From assembly GCF_014204895.1 (NCBI RefSeq), contig NZ_JACHMF010000001.1, positions 3,844,001 to 3,908,000 of the forward strand: DNA of 64,000 nucleotides, read 5' to 3'. The notes under the pieces were generated by a model. The model was not told the origin of the DNA and did not search any database. It was given only the letters and a program-made list of their open reading frames with translations. Shown here one piece after another: positions 44,201 through 53,075 of this stretch; position 1 is the first letter of the stretch, and every line of letters begins with the position of its first letter. The position numbers and the translations under genes were made by a program. Origin of the DNA: Paractinoplanes abujensis (lineage in GTDB: Bacteria > Actinomycetota > Actinomycetes > Mycobacteriales > Micromonosporaceae).

Positions 44201-45238
44201 CTACCGCGAACGGGCGTAATGCGCGGCGACGCGGGCCAGCTCGTGACCGCGCCCCTTCATGTATCGCTGTTGCACCCAGGCGGTGAACGCGGCCCGGGCG
44301 GCCGGTGACGAGCCCGGCGACCAGGCCTCTTCCTTGATCACGTCGAAGTAGGTGAGCAGCTTGAGGTCGGGAAAGGCGCCCGACCGCAGCGCCGTGTCCA
44401 TGTCCCCGAGCCACCGGGCCTTGTCGCCGCCGTCCTCGGTCGACGCGAACTCGCCCAGCATGACCGGCCGCTTCGGAGCAACGGAACGGGCTTTCGCGTA
44501 CGCGGTGGCGAACGCCGCCTCGAAGCTCGTCCAGTGGTCGCCGGCCGGATCCCACGAGGGACCGAAACCCCAGTTGTAGCCGTCGATACCGACCCAGTCG
44601 ACATAGGCGTCACCGGGGTAGGCGGCGGCCGGGTCGTTGTAGGCCTCGTCCGGTGACGAGCCGTTGTTGAACGCCCACACCCACTGCACGTTGCGGGCGC
44701 CGGCCGCCCGGGCCAGATCATGGACATGCCGGTACGCCCGTACGTACAGCGAGGGGTCGGCGTTGTTGTTCGCGATGCCCCACGGGTACCAGTTGCCGTT
44801 GAACTCGTGACCCCAGCGAACCAGGACGGGCAGGCGCACGGCGGCGAACTCGCGGGCCCGCGCTGAGATGTAACCGTCCCAGGCGCCGTCGATGATGTCG
44901 GTCAGATGGATCTGCGCGGGGTCGTTCACCCCGAGCGCAGTGTTCCAGGGCTCCCAGGTGTAGTGCGGCATGATGCCGCGCCGCCACAGCTGTCTGGCTT
45001 CGGTCACCGGGAAGGCCCGCCCACTGGCCCAGCTGTCGAACCACATCACGCTGGCCGGAGTGACGCCGTACTGGCGGCTGACGTCGGCAGCGGTCGCCGT
45101 CGGGTCCTTCTCCTGGAACACGCCCAGATATCGGGTCGCGACCGGGCCGCGGACCGGCGCGGCCGATGCCCCGGCCGCCTCCGACACCACCAGCGCGCCC
45201 GCGGCCGCCGCCACGGTCAGGAGTGATCGCCTCCGCAT
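44201..45238 (-). CDS. Secreted GH26 glycoside hydrolase (beta-mannanase/endoglucanase type)
   Basis: A 345-residue exported enzyme from the ATG at 45238, behind GGAGG. The signal peptide MRRRSLLTVAAAAG to ASAAP has consecutive arginines and could use Tat or Sec. The catalytic domain matches GH26: predicted acid/base E145 in RWGHEFNGNWYPWG and predicted nucleophile E263 in MLGEFAST. GH26 enzymes cut beta-1,4-mannan, beta-1,3-xylan or mixed-linkage glucan; which applies cannot be read here. The neighbouring GH16 suggests beta-glucan or hemicellulose. Promoter and operator lie at 45269-45318. Confidence 0.9.
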   Translation of the reverse strand: MRRRSLLTVAAAAGALVVSEAAGASAAPVRGPVATRYLGVFQEKDPTATAADVSRQYGVTPASVMWFDSWASGRAFPVTEARQLWRRGIMPHYTWEPWNTALGVNDPAQIHLTDIIDGAWDGYISARAREFAAVRLPVLVRWGHEFNGNWYPWGIANNNADPSLYVRAYRHVHDLARAAGARNVQWVWAFNNGSSPDEAYNDPAAAYPGDAYVDWVGIDGYNWGFGPSWDPAGDHWTSFEAAFATAYAKARSVAPKRPVMLGEFASTEDGGDKARWLGDMDTALRSGAFPDLKLLTYFDVIKEEAWSPGSSPAARAAFTAWVQQRYMKGRGHELARVAAHYARSR

Positions 45239-45268
45239 ACCTGCCTCCGTCCCTGAGCGCTCCATCAG

Positions 45269-45318
45269 ACTGGAAGCGCTTCCGGTGTCAAGGTAAGACT
45301 TGCGATCATCTATGTAAA
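45269..45318 (-). promoter_or_regulatory. GH26 promoter with LacI-type operator at the start site
   Basis: On the minus strand TTTACA (45318-45313), a 17-base spacer and TACCTT (45295-45290) make a plausible vegetative promoter. The palindrome ACTGGAAGCGCTTCCGGT (45269-45286, one mismatch between arms) covers the expected start site, ideal for repression. The core resembles the CebR-type box TGGGAGCGCTCCCA. Confidence 0.7.
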
Positions 45319-45369
45319 GCCCGGATTGCCGAGCGAATACGGCTGGGCTCCCCGGGTGCAGCCGCATCC

Positions 45370-45420
45370 TTGACAACGTTAACGGCGCGGTTACAAACTC
45401 AGACTGGTAGCGCTTCCAGT
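45370..45420 (+). promoter_or_regulatory. GH16 promoter with LacI-type operator at the start site
   Basis: TTGACA (45370-45375), a 16-base spacer and TACAAA (45392-45397) form a good vegetative promoter. ACTGGTAGCGCTTCCAGT (45403-45420, one mismatch between arms) lies over the expected start site and matches the GH26 operator in 16 of 18 positions. Confidence 0.75.
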
Positions 45421-45490
45421 GACACGTTCCCCTACGCCGTGCCCACCCGTCCCCGGCACGGTGAATCCCCGCACGGAACTGGAGACATCA

Positions 45491-46264
45491 GTGGCCCTCA
45501 TCCGATCTCGCCTGCCCCAAGCGGTCGCGGCCGCCGTCCTCGGCATCACCGCCGTCCTGACCGGACCCGGCGCGGCGCCGGCCGAAGCGGCCATCGGCCC
45601 GAGCTTCGTCGACAACTTCGACGCCTTCACCACCGGTCGCTGGCACAAGGCCGACGGCTACAGCAACGGCAGCATGTTCAACGCCGGCTGGCGGGCCGAC
45701 CACGTCTGGTTCAACGGCGGTGTCATGGGCCTCAACCTGGACACCACGCCGTGCCCGAGCGGCTGCTCCGGCAAGCCGTACGCCTCCGGCGAGTACCGAA
45801 CCAACGATCTGTACTCGTACGGCCGCTTCGAGGCACGCATGAAAGCCGTCAAGAACCCGGGCGCCGTAACCTCGTTCTTCACCTACACCGGACCCAGCGA
45901 CGGCCAGCCCTGGGACGAGATCGACGTGGAGATCCTCGGCAAGAACACCACCCAGATGCAGGTCAACTACTTCACCAACGGCGCCGGCGGCCACGAGACA
46001 GTCATCAACCTGGGCTTCGACGCCGCCGCGGGATACCACAACTACGCGTTCGAATGGTGGAACGGCGGCACCATCAACTGGTTCGTCGACGGACGACTCG
46101 TCCACCAGGAGAACGGCTCGCGCGGGCCGCTGCCCACCCGCCCGCAGCGCGTCATGATGAACCTCTGGCCCGGCATCGGCGTGGACAGCTGGCTGCAGCC
46201 CTTCACCTATCCCGGCACCAAACTGACCGCCACCTACGACTGGGTCAAATACACCAAATACTGA
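45491..46264 (+). CDS. Secreted GH16 endo-beta-glucanase (lichenase-like)
   Basis: A 257-residue exported enzyme from the GTG at 45491, six bases after GGAG; the longer open frame starting at 45419 would begin inside the operator. The signal peptide ends near APAEAA (residue 34). The GH16 jelly-roll shows YGRFEARMKAVKNPGAVTSF and the catalytic motif DEIDVE at 142-147, with nucleophile E143, assisting D145 and acid/base E147. The compact size and the EIDVEILG form fit beta-1,3-1,4-glucanases. No carbohydrate-binding module is attached. It is divergent from GH26 under the same operator type. Confidence 0.9.
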   Translation: MALIRSRLPQAVAAAVLGITAVLTGPGAAPAEAAIGPSFVDNFDAFTTGRWHKADGYSNGSMFNAGWRADHVWFNGGVMGLNLDTTPCPSGCSGKPYASGEYRTNDLYSYGRFEARMKAVKNPGAVTSFFTYTGPSDGQPWDEIDVEILGKNTTQMQVNYFTNGAGGHETVINLGFDAAAGYHNYAFEWWNGGTINWFVDGRLVHQENGSRGPLPTRPQRVMMNLWPGIGVDSWLQPFTYPGTKLTATYDWVKYTKY

Positions 46265-46275
46265 CCGAACACGCT

Positions 46276-46305
46276 CCCCCGCCGATCGCCCCACCGCGGC
46301 GGGGG
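46276..46305. terminator. Bidirectional hairpin terminator
   Basis: CCCCCGCCG and CGGCGGGGG form a perfect 9-bp stem with a 12-base loop in the 51-bp gap between the convergent GH16 and GH5 genes. Confidence 0.75.
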
Positions 46306-46315
46306 AAGCTCACCG

Positions 46316-47755
46316 TCACGCGCGCGACCACGCCTGGTTGGATCCGCCCGTGCAATCCCACAACTGAATCCGGGAACCGTTCGCGGTGCCGCTCTGAACG
46401 ACGTCGAGACAGCGCCCGGAGGCCACTGAAGTGACGGTGCCGTTGGTGTTGACGCTCCACTGCTGGTTGGCGCCGCCGTTGCAGTCATAGATGACGACCG
46501 CGGTGCCGTTGGCGGCCCCCCGGCCACGAGCGTCGAGGCACTTGGTGCCGTACACGCGCAACTCCCGGGCGGAGGTGCCGGTCCACTGCTGGTTGGTGCC
46601 GCTGTTGCAGTCGTAGATGGCGATCTGGGTGTTGTTGACGGTGGTGGCGCCGGGAACGTCCAGGCAGCGGCCCGACCCGCCGTTGCGGAACCGGTTGCCG
46701 GGCTGCGGCTCGGTGCCGGTGAGCCCCCACGCGTAGCGCAGCCGGCCCGCGCCGGTGAGGTTGGGCGTGGTCAGCGACAGGTTGGTGCCGCTGCCTTGCA
46801 GCTTCTGCATGGCGTACCAGTCGTCGCTCTGCCCGGCGGTGATCTTGCCGCCGAGGCCGGGCCAGTAGACCGATCCCATGCCGAGCTCACGCAGCACCTG
46901 GGTGGTGGCCCGGAAGTAACGGACGAAGTTGTCGGTGCTGCCGGCGTCGTCGTAGTTGAGCCCGGAGTCCATCGGGGCGCCGAACTCGTCGATGACGGTG
47001 CGGCCGGCACACGAGCCGACCGCATCGCGCAGGAAGCTCACCCACCCGTCGTACGTCTTGGCGCCGCTGAAGAACGTGTAGTGGTGCAGGGACAGGTAAG
47101 TCCCGTCGAAGCGGCTGTCCGCGCACATCGTCTTGATGTCCTGGTTGAGCCCGGAGCCGCTGATGAACACGCGGTTGCGCGGCACCGACGGCCGAGCGGC
47201 GAGCCACGCGGCGGCCACGTTCTTCCACTCGGCGGCGCTGTAACCCGCGGGCTCGTTCATCGGCTCGAAGAGGACCAGCGGGTTCGCCCCGTACTTGGCC
47301 ACGACCGTGTCCCACATCGCGTTGTAGGCGGTGGTGTCGGTGATCCGGCCACCGGAGGACGCCCGGCCGTCGTCCCAGAACGAGAGGATGACCTTCATCC
47401 CGCGGGCGGTGGCCGAGTCCATGACGCCGGTGTAGGAATTCCACCACGCGGTGCCGACGGACGCGGTGTTGACCGGTAACCGGACGGTGTTCGCGCCCAG
47501 ATTGCGCTCGAAGCCGGCGAGGACGGCATCTGCCTTGGCCCGCACGGTGGAGTAACCGTCACTGCTGCTCAGCCCGTACAGGACCAGGGGTTCGCCGGTG
47601 AAGTTGTCGCCGGCCCGGGCCCAGTTGACCCCGCGGAACTGGCTGGTGGCCGCCGATGCGCCCGGCGGGCAAGCCACGAGCGCCAGCGGAACGGCCGCGA
47701 GAGCCGCCGCGGCACCGGCCACTGCGGTGACGAACCGGCCGGTCAGTCGGAACAT
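46316..47755 (-). CDS. Secreted GH5 glycanase with C-terminal CBM13 (ricin-type) module
   Basis: A 479-residue exported enzyme. A signal peptide (to about ASAA, residue 36) precedes a GH5 TIM barrel with acid/base E168 in FEPMNEP and nucleophile E257 in VIDEFGAP. From about 353 a ricin-B/CBM13 module shows three repeats ending in NQQW, NQQW and NQAW, each with a GRCLDV-like opening. GH5 members act on cellulose, mannan, mixed-linkage glucans or similar; the substrate is not resolved. It probably acts with GH26 and GH16. Its promoter region (47756-47810) contains the TTACATAGA element shared with the GH26 promoter. Confidence 0.9.
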   Translation of the reverse strand: MFRLTGRFVTAVAGAAAALAAVPLALVACPPGASAATSQFRGVNWARAGDNFTGEPLVLYGLSSSDGYSTVRAKADAVLAGFERNLGANTVRLPVNTASVGTAWWNSYTGVMDSATARGMKVILSFWDDGRASSGGRITDTTAYNAMWDTVVAKYGANPLVLFEPMNEPAGYSAAEWKNVAAAWLAARPSVPRNRVFISGSGLNQDIKTMCADSRFDGTYLSLHHYTFFSGAKTYDGWVSFLRDAVGSCAGRTVIDEFGAPMDSGLNYDDAGSTDNFVRYFRATTQVLRELGMGSVYWPGLGGKITAGQSDDWYAMQKLQGSGTNLSLTTPNLTGAGRLRYAWGLTGTEPQPGNRFRNGGSGRCLDVPGATTVNNTQIAIYDCNSGTNQQWTGTSARELRVYGTKCLDARGRGAANGTAVVIYDCNGGANQQWSVNTNGTVTSVASGRCLDVVQSGTANGSRIQLWDCTGGSNQAWSRA

Positions 47756-47778
47756 GGTGCCCTCCGGCAGCAGCGGGA

Positions 47779-47802
47779 TTACATCGGCAAGCTTCTATGT
47801 AA
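47779..47802 (-). promoter_or_regulatory. Candidate GH5 promoter/inverted repeat
   Basis: TTACAT at 47779-47784 and ATGTAA at 47797-47802 form an inverted repeat around AAGCTT. On the minus strand TTACATAGA recurs in the GH26 promoter as part of its -35 region, and TAATCC lies a suitable distance downstream. Tentative. Confidence 0.35.
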
Positions 47803-47980
47803 GGTAGCCGACGACGACATGCTGCGCAGCACACCGGATAGAGGCGATCCTGCGGCCCCTCGTCGTACCGGAGGCCGGTGACCGCCGTGATGATCGGCCA
47901 GATGAAGTCCTCGTCCGGGCCCCCGGACGGCAGTCCTGCTACGGCCGGGTCGCCGCCCATTGTCCACGGCAGCAGCGCGT

Positions 47981-49747
47981 TCAGCTGAGGGCGGTGATCG
48001 CCGTGGTGAGCGCCAGATGGCTCAGGGCCTGGGGCAGGTTGCCCCAGAAGCTGTGGTCGTCCTCGTCGATCATTTCCGACCACAGGCCCACGTCGTTGGC
48101 CAGCGAGATCAGCGGGTCCATCCGATTCAGGGCCTCGGCGCGGCGGTCGAGGTGGACCAGCGAGGTGACTATCCAGAAGGCGCAGGCGGTGAAGGTCTTC
48201 TCCTGCTCGCGGGCGCCGCTGAAGCGGTACATCAGCGGGCCGGCGGACAGTTCGGCCAGCAGCGCGTCGACGGTGGCGGACATGCGTTCCCCGGCGTCGA
48301 AGCCACCCTTGCGGGCATGCAGCAGGACGGACGTGTCCAGCTCAGTGGTACCCGCGTACCACGTGTAGGCGCGGCGCTCCGGTGACCAGCAGTGCTCGTC
48401 GATCCATCGGCGGATCCGGCCGGCCTCGTCGCGCCATCGCTGCGCGTTCCCCGGCAGGTGATCGTTGTCGGCCAGTTCGGACGCATAGGTCAGCGCTTGC
48501 CAGCAGGCCATCTTCGAGCTCGTGTAGTGCCGGATCTCCGGCAGTTCCCACATGCCGGAATCGGGCCGCTGCCAGATGTCGCAGACGGTGTCGGCCGCGC
48601 CGGCCAGGAACCGGGCACTGTCCAGATCGAGGACGTTGCCGCCGTGCACGTAAGTGCGGACGAGATCGAACAGATCGCCGTAGACGCCCAGTTGCAACTG
48701 CTCGGCGGCCGGGTTTCCGGTCACCACGGGGCCGATGCCGCGCCATCCGGGAACGTCATGACGGATGACCGGGCCGGGCTGGGTGCCGTCGAGGCGGGCC
48801 AGCACGGGAAGGTCACCGTCGTGGTCCCGGGCGACCCGCAGCAGCCAGGTCACGCTCGCGTGGACGTCCTCGAACTCGCCGTAGGCGAGCAGGCAGTGCA
48901 ACGTGTAGGTGGCGTCGCGCAGCCAGGCGAGCCGGTAGTCCCAGTTCTTTCCGCCGGTTGCGCTTTCCGGCAGCGATGTGGTGGCCGCGGCGGCGATGGC
49001 GCCGGTCTGCCGGTGGGCGAGCAGTTTGAGCATCACCATGGTCCGTAGCGCCTCGTCGCGCCACGGCCCGTCGTAGGTGAACTGTGACGACCAGCGCTCC
49101 CAGGCCGCCCGGGTGTGCCGCACATTGGCCAGGATCTGGGCCGGGTCGGCCATCCGGACCGGCTCGCTTCGGGCGGCCACCAGCGCGACCAGGTGCTCGG
49201 AGCCGGCGGCGGTGGTGAACCGGGCAGCGATGCGGCGGTCGTGCTGGACCGGATCGCCGGCGGCCTGAGTGCGCACAGCCATGGTCACCGCATCCATGCG
49301 CAGAACCGGACCACTCCCGGTCTGCTGCAGCCACGGGGACACCGTGCCGAGCCCGGTCCCCGGAGCGATCTCCCAGATCATGTCGACCGATCCGCGCACA
49401 CCGGTGACGACGCGGGCGAACTCGCTCCACGGCAGTCGCCCGGTCACGCCCAGGTTGAGCGAGTCGGTGACCTCGACGACCCCGCGCTCGGTCGTGTATG
49501 TGGTCACGAGGATCGCGGTTCCGGGAAGGTAGCGTCGTTCGGTCGTGAACGGATCGGCCGGCGCCAGCAGGAACGAGCCGCCGCCGGCCGCGTCGAGCAG
49601 CCGGGCAAAGACCGGAATCGCGTCCAGGTCGGGCAGCGGCAGCCAGTCGACCGAGCCGTCGGTGGCCACCAGAGCGACCGTGCGCAGATCACCGATCGCC
49701 GCGTACGAGCGCAGGTCCGCGTACCCCGCCGCGTCACGCCGCGACAT
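47981..49747 (-). CDS. GH15-family glucoamylase/trehalase-like enzyme
   Basis: A 588-residue cytoplasmic protein without signal peptide. The N-terminal 220 residues are the trehalase/glucoamylase-associated beta-sandwich (YAAIGDLRTVALVATDGSVD, WLPLPDLDAIPVFARLLD). The (alpha/alpha)6 barrel that follows has NWDYRLAWLRDATYTL, the first catalytic Glu in DSGMWELPEIRHYTSSK, and the second in REQEKTFTACAFW. Actinomycete members of this branch hydrolyse trehalose or alpha-glucans. Its start overlaps the stop of a decayed SDR gene as TGATG, so the two were once an operon. Confidence 0.9.
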   Translation of the reverse strand: MSRRDAAGYADLRSYAAIGDLRTVALVATDGSVDWLPLPDLDAIPVFARLLDAAGGGSFLLAPADPFTTERRYLPGTAILVTTYTTERGVVEVTDSLNLGVTGRLPWSEFARVVTGVRGSVDMIWEIAPGTGLGTVSPWLQQTGSGPVLRMDAVTMAVRTQAAGDPVQHDRRIAARFTTAAGSEHLVALVAARSEPVRMADPAQILANVRHTRAAWERWSSQFTYDGPWRDEALRTMVMLKLLAHRQTGAIAAAATTSLPESATGGKNWDYRLAWLRDATYTLHCLLAYGEFEDVHASVTWLLRVARDHDGDLPVLARLDGTQPGPVIRHDVPGWRGIGPVVTGNPAAEQLQLGVYGDLFDLVRTYVHGGNVLDLDSARFLAGAADTVCDIWQRPDSGMWELPEIRHYTSSKMACWQALTYASELADNDHLPGNAQRWRDEAGRIRRWIDEHCWSPERRAYTWYAGTTELDTSVLLHARKGGFDAGERMSATVDALLAELSAGPLMYRFSGAREQEKTFTACAFWIVTSLVHLDRRAEALNRMDPLISLANDVGLWSEMIDEDDHSFWGNLPQALSHLALTTAITALS

Positions 49748-50216
49748 CAGATGTGAGCCACCGATCCCGCGTCGACCCGCCAGTTGGAACCGTTGACGAA
49801 GCTGGCCTGCTCGGAGCAGAGGAAGGCGATCACCGACGCGACCTCGGCGGGCTCACCACGCCGGCCCAGCGTCATGTGCGGCCGCTCGTCGGCCAGGAAG
49901 GACGCGATCGCCTCGTCGAACGACGTACCGTTCTCGTCCGCCCGCTTACGCATCATCACGTCGGTCATCGGCGTGCGCACGAACGCCGGCGAGACGCAGT
50001 TGACCCGTCCCCACCCGCCGCGATGCAGGCCGGCAGCACGGCCCGGGTCACCCGCACCGGCGCCAGCAGGTCCGCGGCCTTCTCGGGTTCATCGGCATCC
50101 CGATCGGACAAAACCATTGTTGCGCCCTCGGCCAGCAAGACCTTTGCGGTCTCCCACCCGATTCCCGAGTCGCCGCCCGTGACCAGCGCCGCTCGTCCCT
50201 GCAAGCCCAGTTCCAC
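49747..50216 (-). pseudogene. SDR gene with internal deletion
   Basis: The 5' part (MELGLQGRAALVTGGDSGIG to DRDADEPEKAADLLAPVRV) is a normal SDR beginning, but it runs into TRAVLPACIAAGG and then, after a frame change near 50010, into the C-terminal part RVNCVSPAFVRTPM to VNGSNWRVDAGSVAHI. The NNAG strand and the Ser/Tyr-x3-Lys active site are missing, so about 90 residues are lost. The tail is unusually well preserved. Its stop overlaps the GH15 start, so read-through coupling of GH15 may still matter. Confidence 0.75.
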
Positions 50217-50409
50217 GACCGCCTAGTGCCCCGCCGATCATGGCCGAAACAACGGGGTCCCCGCCTCGGTCAGCCGGCCCGCTCGGCTGTGACCGGGAGG
50301 GCCCGGCGAGCGAACACCGTGGGCGGTTTGGGGGCAATGCCGCAGGGAACCGTCGACTACAGCCGGCGACGTCCGGGACCGGCCCCAGACACGAGGAGAC
50401 GAACCGAGC

Positions 50410-51390
50410 ATGGCCAAGTTCGGATACACCCTGATGACGGAACAGAGCGGTCCCAAGGATCTCGTGCGTTACGCGGTCCAGGCCGAAGACCTCGGCTTCG
50501 ACTTCGAGGTCTCCAGCGACCATTACTCACCGTGGCTGACCGAGCAGGGTCATGCCCCGTACGCCTGGACGGTGCTCGGCGCGGTCGCCCATGCCACCTC
50601 ACGAGTCGAGCTCGCCACCTACGTGACCTGTCCCATTCAGCGCTACCACCCGGCCGTGGTCGCGCAGAAAGCCGCAACCCTGCAGGAGCTGGCGGACGGC
50701 CGGTTCATCCTCGGCCTCGGTTCCGGCGAGAACCTCAACGAGCACGTCACCGGCGAGGGCTGGCCCCCGATCGCCCAGCGGCAGGACATGCTCGAAGAGG
50801 CCGTCACCATCATCCGTGCCCTGCACACCGGTGATTTGGTCACGTGGGAGGGCAACTACTTCCGGGTCGACTCGGCCCGCATCTGGGACGCGCCCGAGGG
50901 CGGTGTGCCGATCGCGCTGGCCGTCTCCGGGGACAAGTCGATCGAACGCTTCGCGCCGCTGGGCGACCACCTGATCGCCGTGGAGCCGGACGGTGACCTG
51001 GTGTCCGGCTGGGCCGGCGCGAAGCCGCAGGGCGCCGCCGCGTCGCGGGCGATCGGCCAGATCCCGATCTGCTGGGCGCCGGACAAGCAGCAGGCGATCG
51101 AACTGGCCCACGAGCAGTTCCGCTGGTTCGGCGGCGGCTGGGGGGTCAACGCCGACCTGCCCACTCCGGCCGGGTTCCAGGCCGCCAGCCAGTTCGTGCG
51201 CGAGGAAGACGTCGCCGGCTCGATCGCTTGCGGCCCGGACCTCGACGAGCTGGCCGAGAGCGTCAAGCCGTACCTGGAGGCCGGCTTCACCGACGTGGCC
51301 CTGGTCCAGGTCGGCGACGCCCTCCAGCAGCGCTTCCTCGACGAGGCAGCCGGCCCTCTGCTCGAACGGCTCCGCAAGCTCAGCCAGTAA
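50410..51390 (+). CDS. F420-dependent LLM-class oxidoreductase
   Basis: A 326-residue luciferase-like TIM-barrel protein of the TIGR03557-type F420 group, related to F420-dependent glucose-6-phosphate dehydrogenase. Indicative segments: FEVSSDHYSPWLTEQGHAPY, ELATYVTCPIQRYHPAVVAQ, GRFILGLGSGENLNEHV and GEGWPPIAQRQDMLEEA. The cofactor is deazaflavin F420 by family, and the physiological substrate is unknown. The leader 50217-50409 shows no gene; the coding start is the ATG at 50410 behind GAGGAGACGAACCGAGC. Confidence 0.87.
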   Translation: MAKFGYTLMTEQSGPKDLVRYAVQAEDLGFDFEVSSDHYSPWLTEQGHAPYAWTVLGAVAHATSRVELATYVTCPIQRYHPAVVAQKAATLQELADGRFILGLGSGENLNEHVTGEGWPPIAQRQDMLEEAVTIIRALHTGDLVTWEGNYFRVDSARIWDAPEGGVPIALAVSGDKSIERFAPLGDHLIAVEPDGDLVSGWAGAKPQGAAASRAIGQIPICWAPDKQQAIELAHEQFRWFGGGWGVNADLPTPAGFQAASQFVREEDVAGSIACGPDLDELAESVKPYLEAGFTDVALVQVGDALQQRFLDEAAGPLLERLRKLSQ

Positions 51391-51679
51391 CTCGGTCGCC
51401 CACTGCCGTTGTTCGCTCAGGCGGCCGGTCGCTCCGGCCCGGATCGGTTACCGGGGTCACCGGCTCCGGCCGGTTGTGCTTGAGCGCCGGGTACGGGCAG
51501 AACACCGGGCACCGCGATCGGCAGCACCGGCAGCGCGCTGCCGGGCAGAACCAGGGAAACGGCCGGCAGCGCCACCCCGAAGACGATCTCGCTGCGGTGG
51601 GCAGTCAGTGCCTGCCGCAGCGAGGGATTGCCGTGAGCGGCCGGTTGCGGGTGAACAGCACGGGCGCCGGGCTGCGGGA

Positions 51680-52879
51680 TCAGGCCAGGCGGCCGGGGCG
51701 GCCGAGGTGGTAGCCCTGCCCGTAGGTGACGCCGAGGTCGGTCAGGCGGTCGAGTTCAGCCGCGGTCTCGATGCCTTCGGCGATGAGGTCGACGCCCGTA
51801 CGGCGGGCGAAGTCGGTCAGCGACCGGGCGAGGGCGGCTTTGGCCGCGTCGGTGTCGATGTCACGGACGAGGTTGATGTCCAGTTTGATCAGGTCGGGCT
51901 GCAGGCGCAGGATGTGGTGCAGCCCGGCGTAGCCGGCGCCGGCGTCGTCGACGCTCAGCCGGATGCCGGCTTGCCGCAGCGGATCGAGGGCCGTGAGAAG
52001 CTCGGCGTAGTCCGCGACCCGGGTGTGTTCGGTGACCTCGACGGTCAGATGCCGGCCGGCGTGGGCGAGCAGCGTGTCGCGGACCTGCCCGTCCAGCAGG
52101 GCTTCGGCTGACAGGTTCACGGCCAGCCAGCGGTCCGCCGGTACGTCCGGCAACCGGCGGAGAGCTTGCCGGACCGCGAGCAGTTCCAGAGGAACGCCGA
52201 GACCGCTCCGGGCGGCCGCGGCGAACGCCTTGTCGGGGCCGGTGAAGGCGGCCGGCTCGAACCGGGCCAGCGCCTCCAGTCCGATGGTCTGCCGATCGTG
52301 CAGCCGGACGACGGGCTGGAACACCATGTGCACGGCCTCGGCGTTCAGCACGGCCTGCACGGTGCGCCGGGCGGAGGTGGCTGCGTGATGGTGCTGGGCC
52401 AGGGGGCTGCCCAGGTGCACGGCGATGAGGTCGGCGATCAGCCCGAGATACTTGAGGGTCTGGGTGTCGAGCGCGGGGTCGCGGTGGCGGCTGACGCAGC
52501 ACAGCATGCCGGCGACGGTGCCGTCCGGGCGGCGCCAGGGCACTCCGGCGTAGGAGCCGATCCGCAGATCCTGGGTGACAGCCAGATCGCGCGTGGTCAG
52601 GTGGCGGCGGGCGTCTTCGACCACCGGCGGCAGCGTCCCCGCCAGCACCCGAACGCAGTAGGAGCCGCTCAGGTCGGTGCCCCGGCCGACCGGGATGTTC
52701 ATGGCCTCGATCTCGCCGGTGGCCGCGCTGATCGTCTGCTGGTCGGCGGTGAAGGTCGACACCCAGGCCACTTCCACCCCGAGGTGACGCCGGACCAGGT
52801 CCAGGAGGCGTTCGACCTCGACCCGGTCCGGATCCTCCGGGTGCCACCCGTGAGCGTTCTTGATCGGTGCTTCGAGCAT
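51680..52879 (-). CDS. GAF-EAL cyclic di-GMP phosphodiesterase
   Basis: A 399-residue soluble signalling protein from the ATG at 52879, behind GGGAGGG. Residues 15-165 form a GAF domain (VAWVSTFTADQQTISAATGE, SYCVRVLAGTLPPVVEDARR). The EAL domain spans 185-395 with the substrate/metal residues in place: EAL in GLEALARF, the Asn of VNLS, the Glu of EVTEH, DDAGAG (usual DDFGxG), the Lys of IKLD and the Glu of AEGIET. It should hydrolyse c-di-GMP to pGpG; the input is unknown. No GGDEF partner is nearby. Confidence 0.9.
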   Translation of the reverse strand: MLEAPIKNAHGWHPEDPDRVEVERLLDLVRRHLGVEVAWVSTFTADQQTISAATGEIEAMNIPVGRGTDLSGSYCVRVLAGTLPPVVEDARRHLTTRDLAVTQDLRIGSYAGVPWRRPDGTVAGMLCCVSRHRDPALDTQTLKYLGLIADLIAVHLGSPLAQHHHAATSARRTVQAVLNAEAVHMVFQPVVRLHDRQTIGLEALARFEPAAFTGPDKAFAAAARSGLGVPLELLAVRQALRRLPDVPADRWLAVNLSAEALLDGQVRDTLLAHAGRHLTVEVTEHTRVADYAELLTALDPLRQAGIRLSVDDAGAGYAGLHHILRLQPDLIKLDINLVRDIDTDAAKAALARSLTDFARRTGVDLIAEGIETAAELDRLTDLGVTYGQGYHLGRPGRLA

Positions 52880-53011
52880 GCTCGGCCCTCCCTGCTCGGT
52901 CCGGCAGCCCATCCACCGTACGTAAGTCAATACCGGCGATCGCCGTTCTGAACTCTTCGGACGATCCCTCGCCGATCTGAGCGCTCCATGCCGCTGATTG
53001 CATCAAGAGCA

Positions 53012-53049
53012 GGAGCGGTGGCACGCCCACATGGGCGCGCCACCGCTCC
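53012..53049 (-). terminator. Strong hairpin terminator downstream of the beta-helix gene
   Basis: An 11-bp perfect stem (53012-53022 with 53039-53049) encloses a further short GCCC/GGGC stem. It lies 27-64 bp downstream of the stop of the minus-strand gene ending at 53076. Confidence 0.75.
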
Positions 53050-53075
53050 GGTCCCGTCAGGTCACTGCTTCCTCA

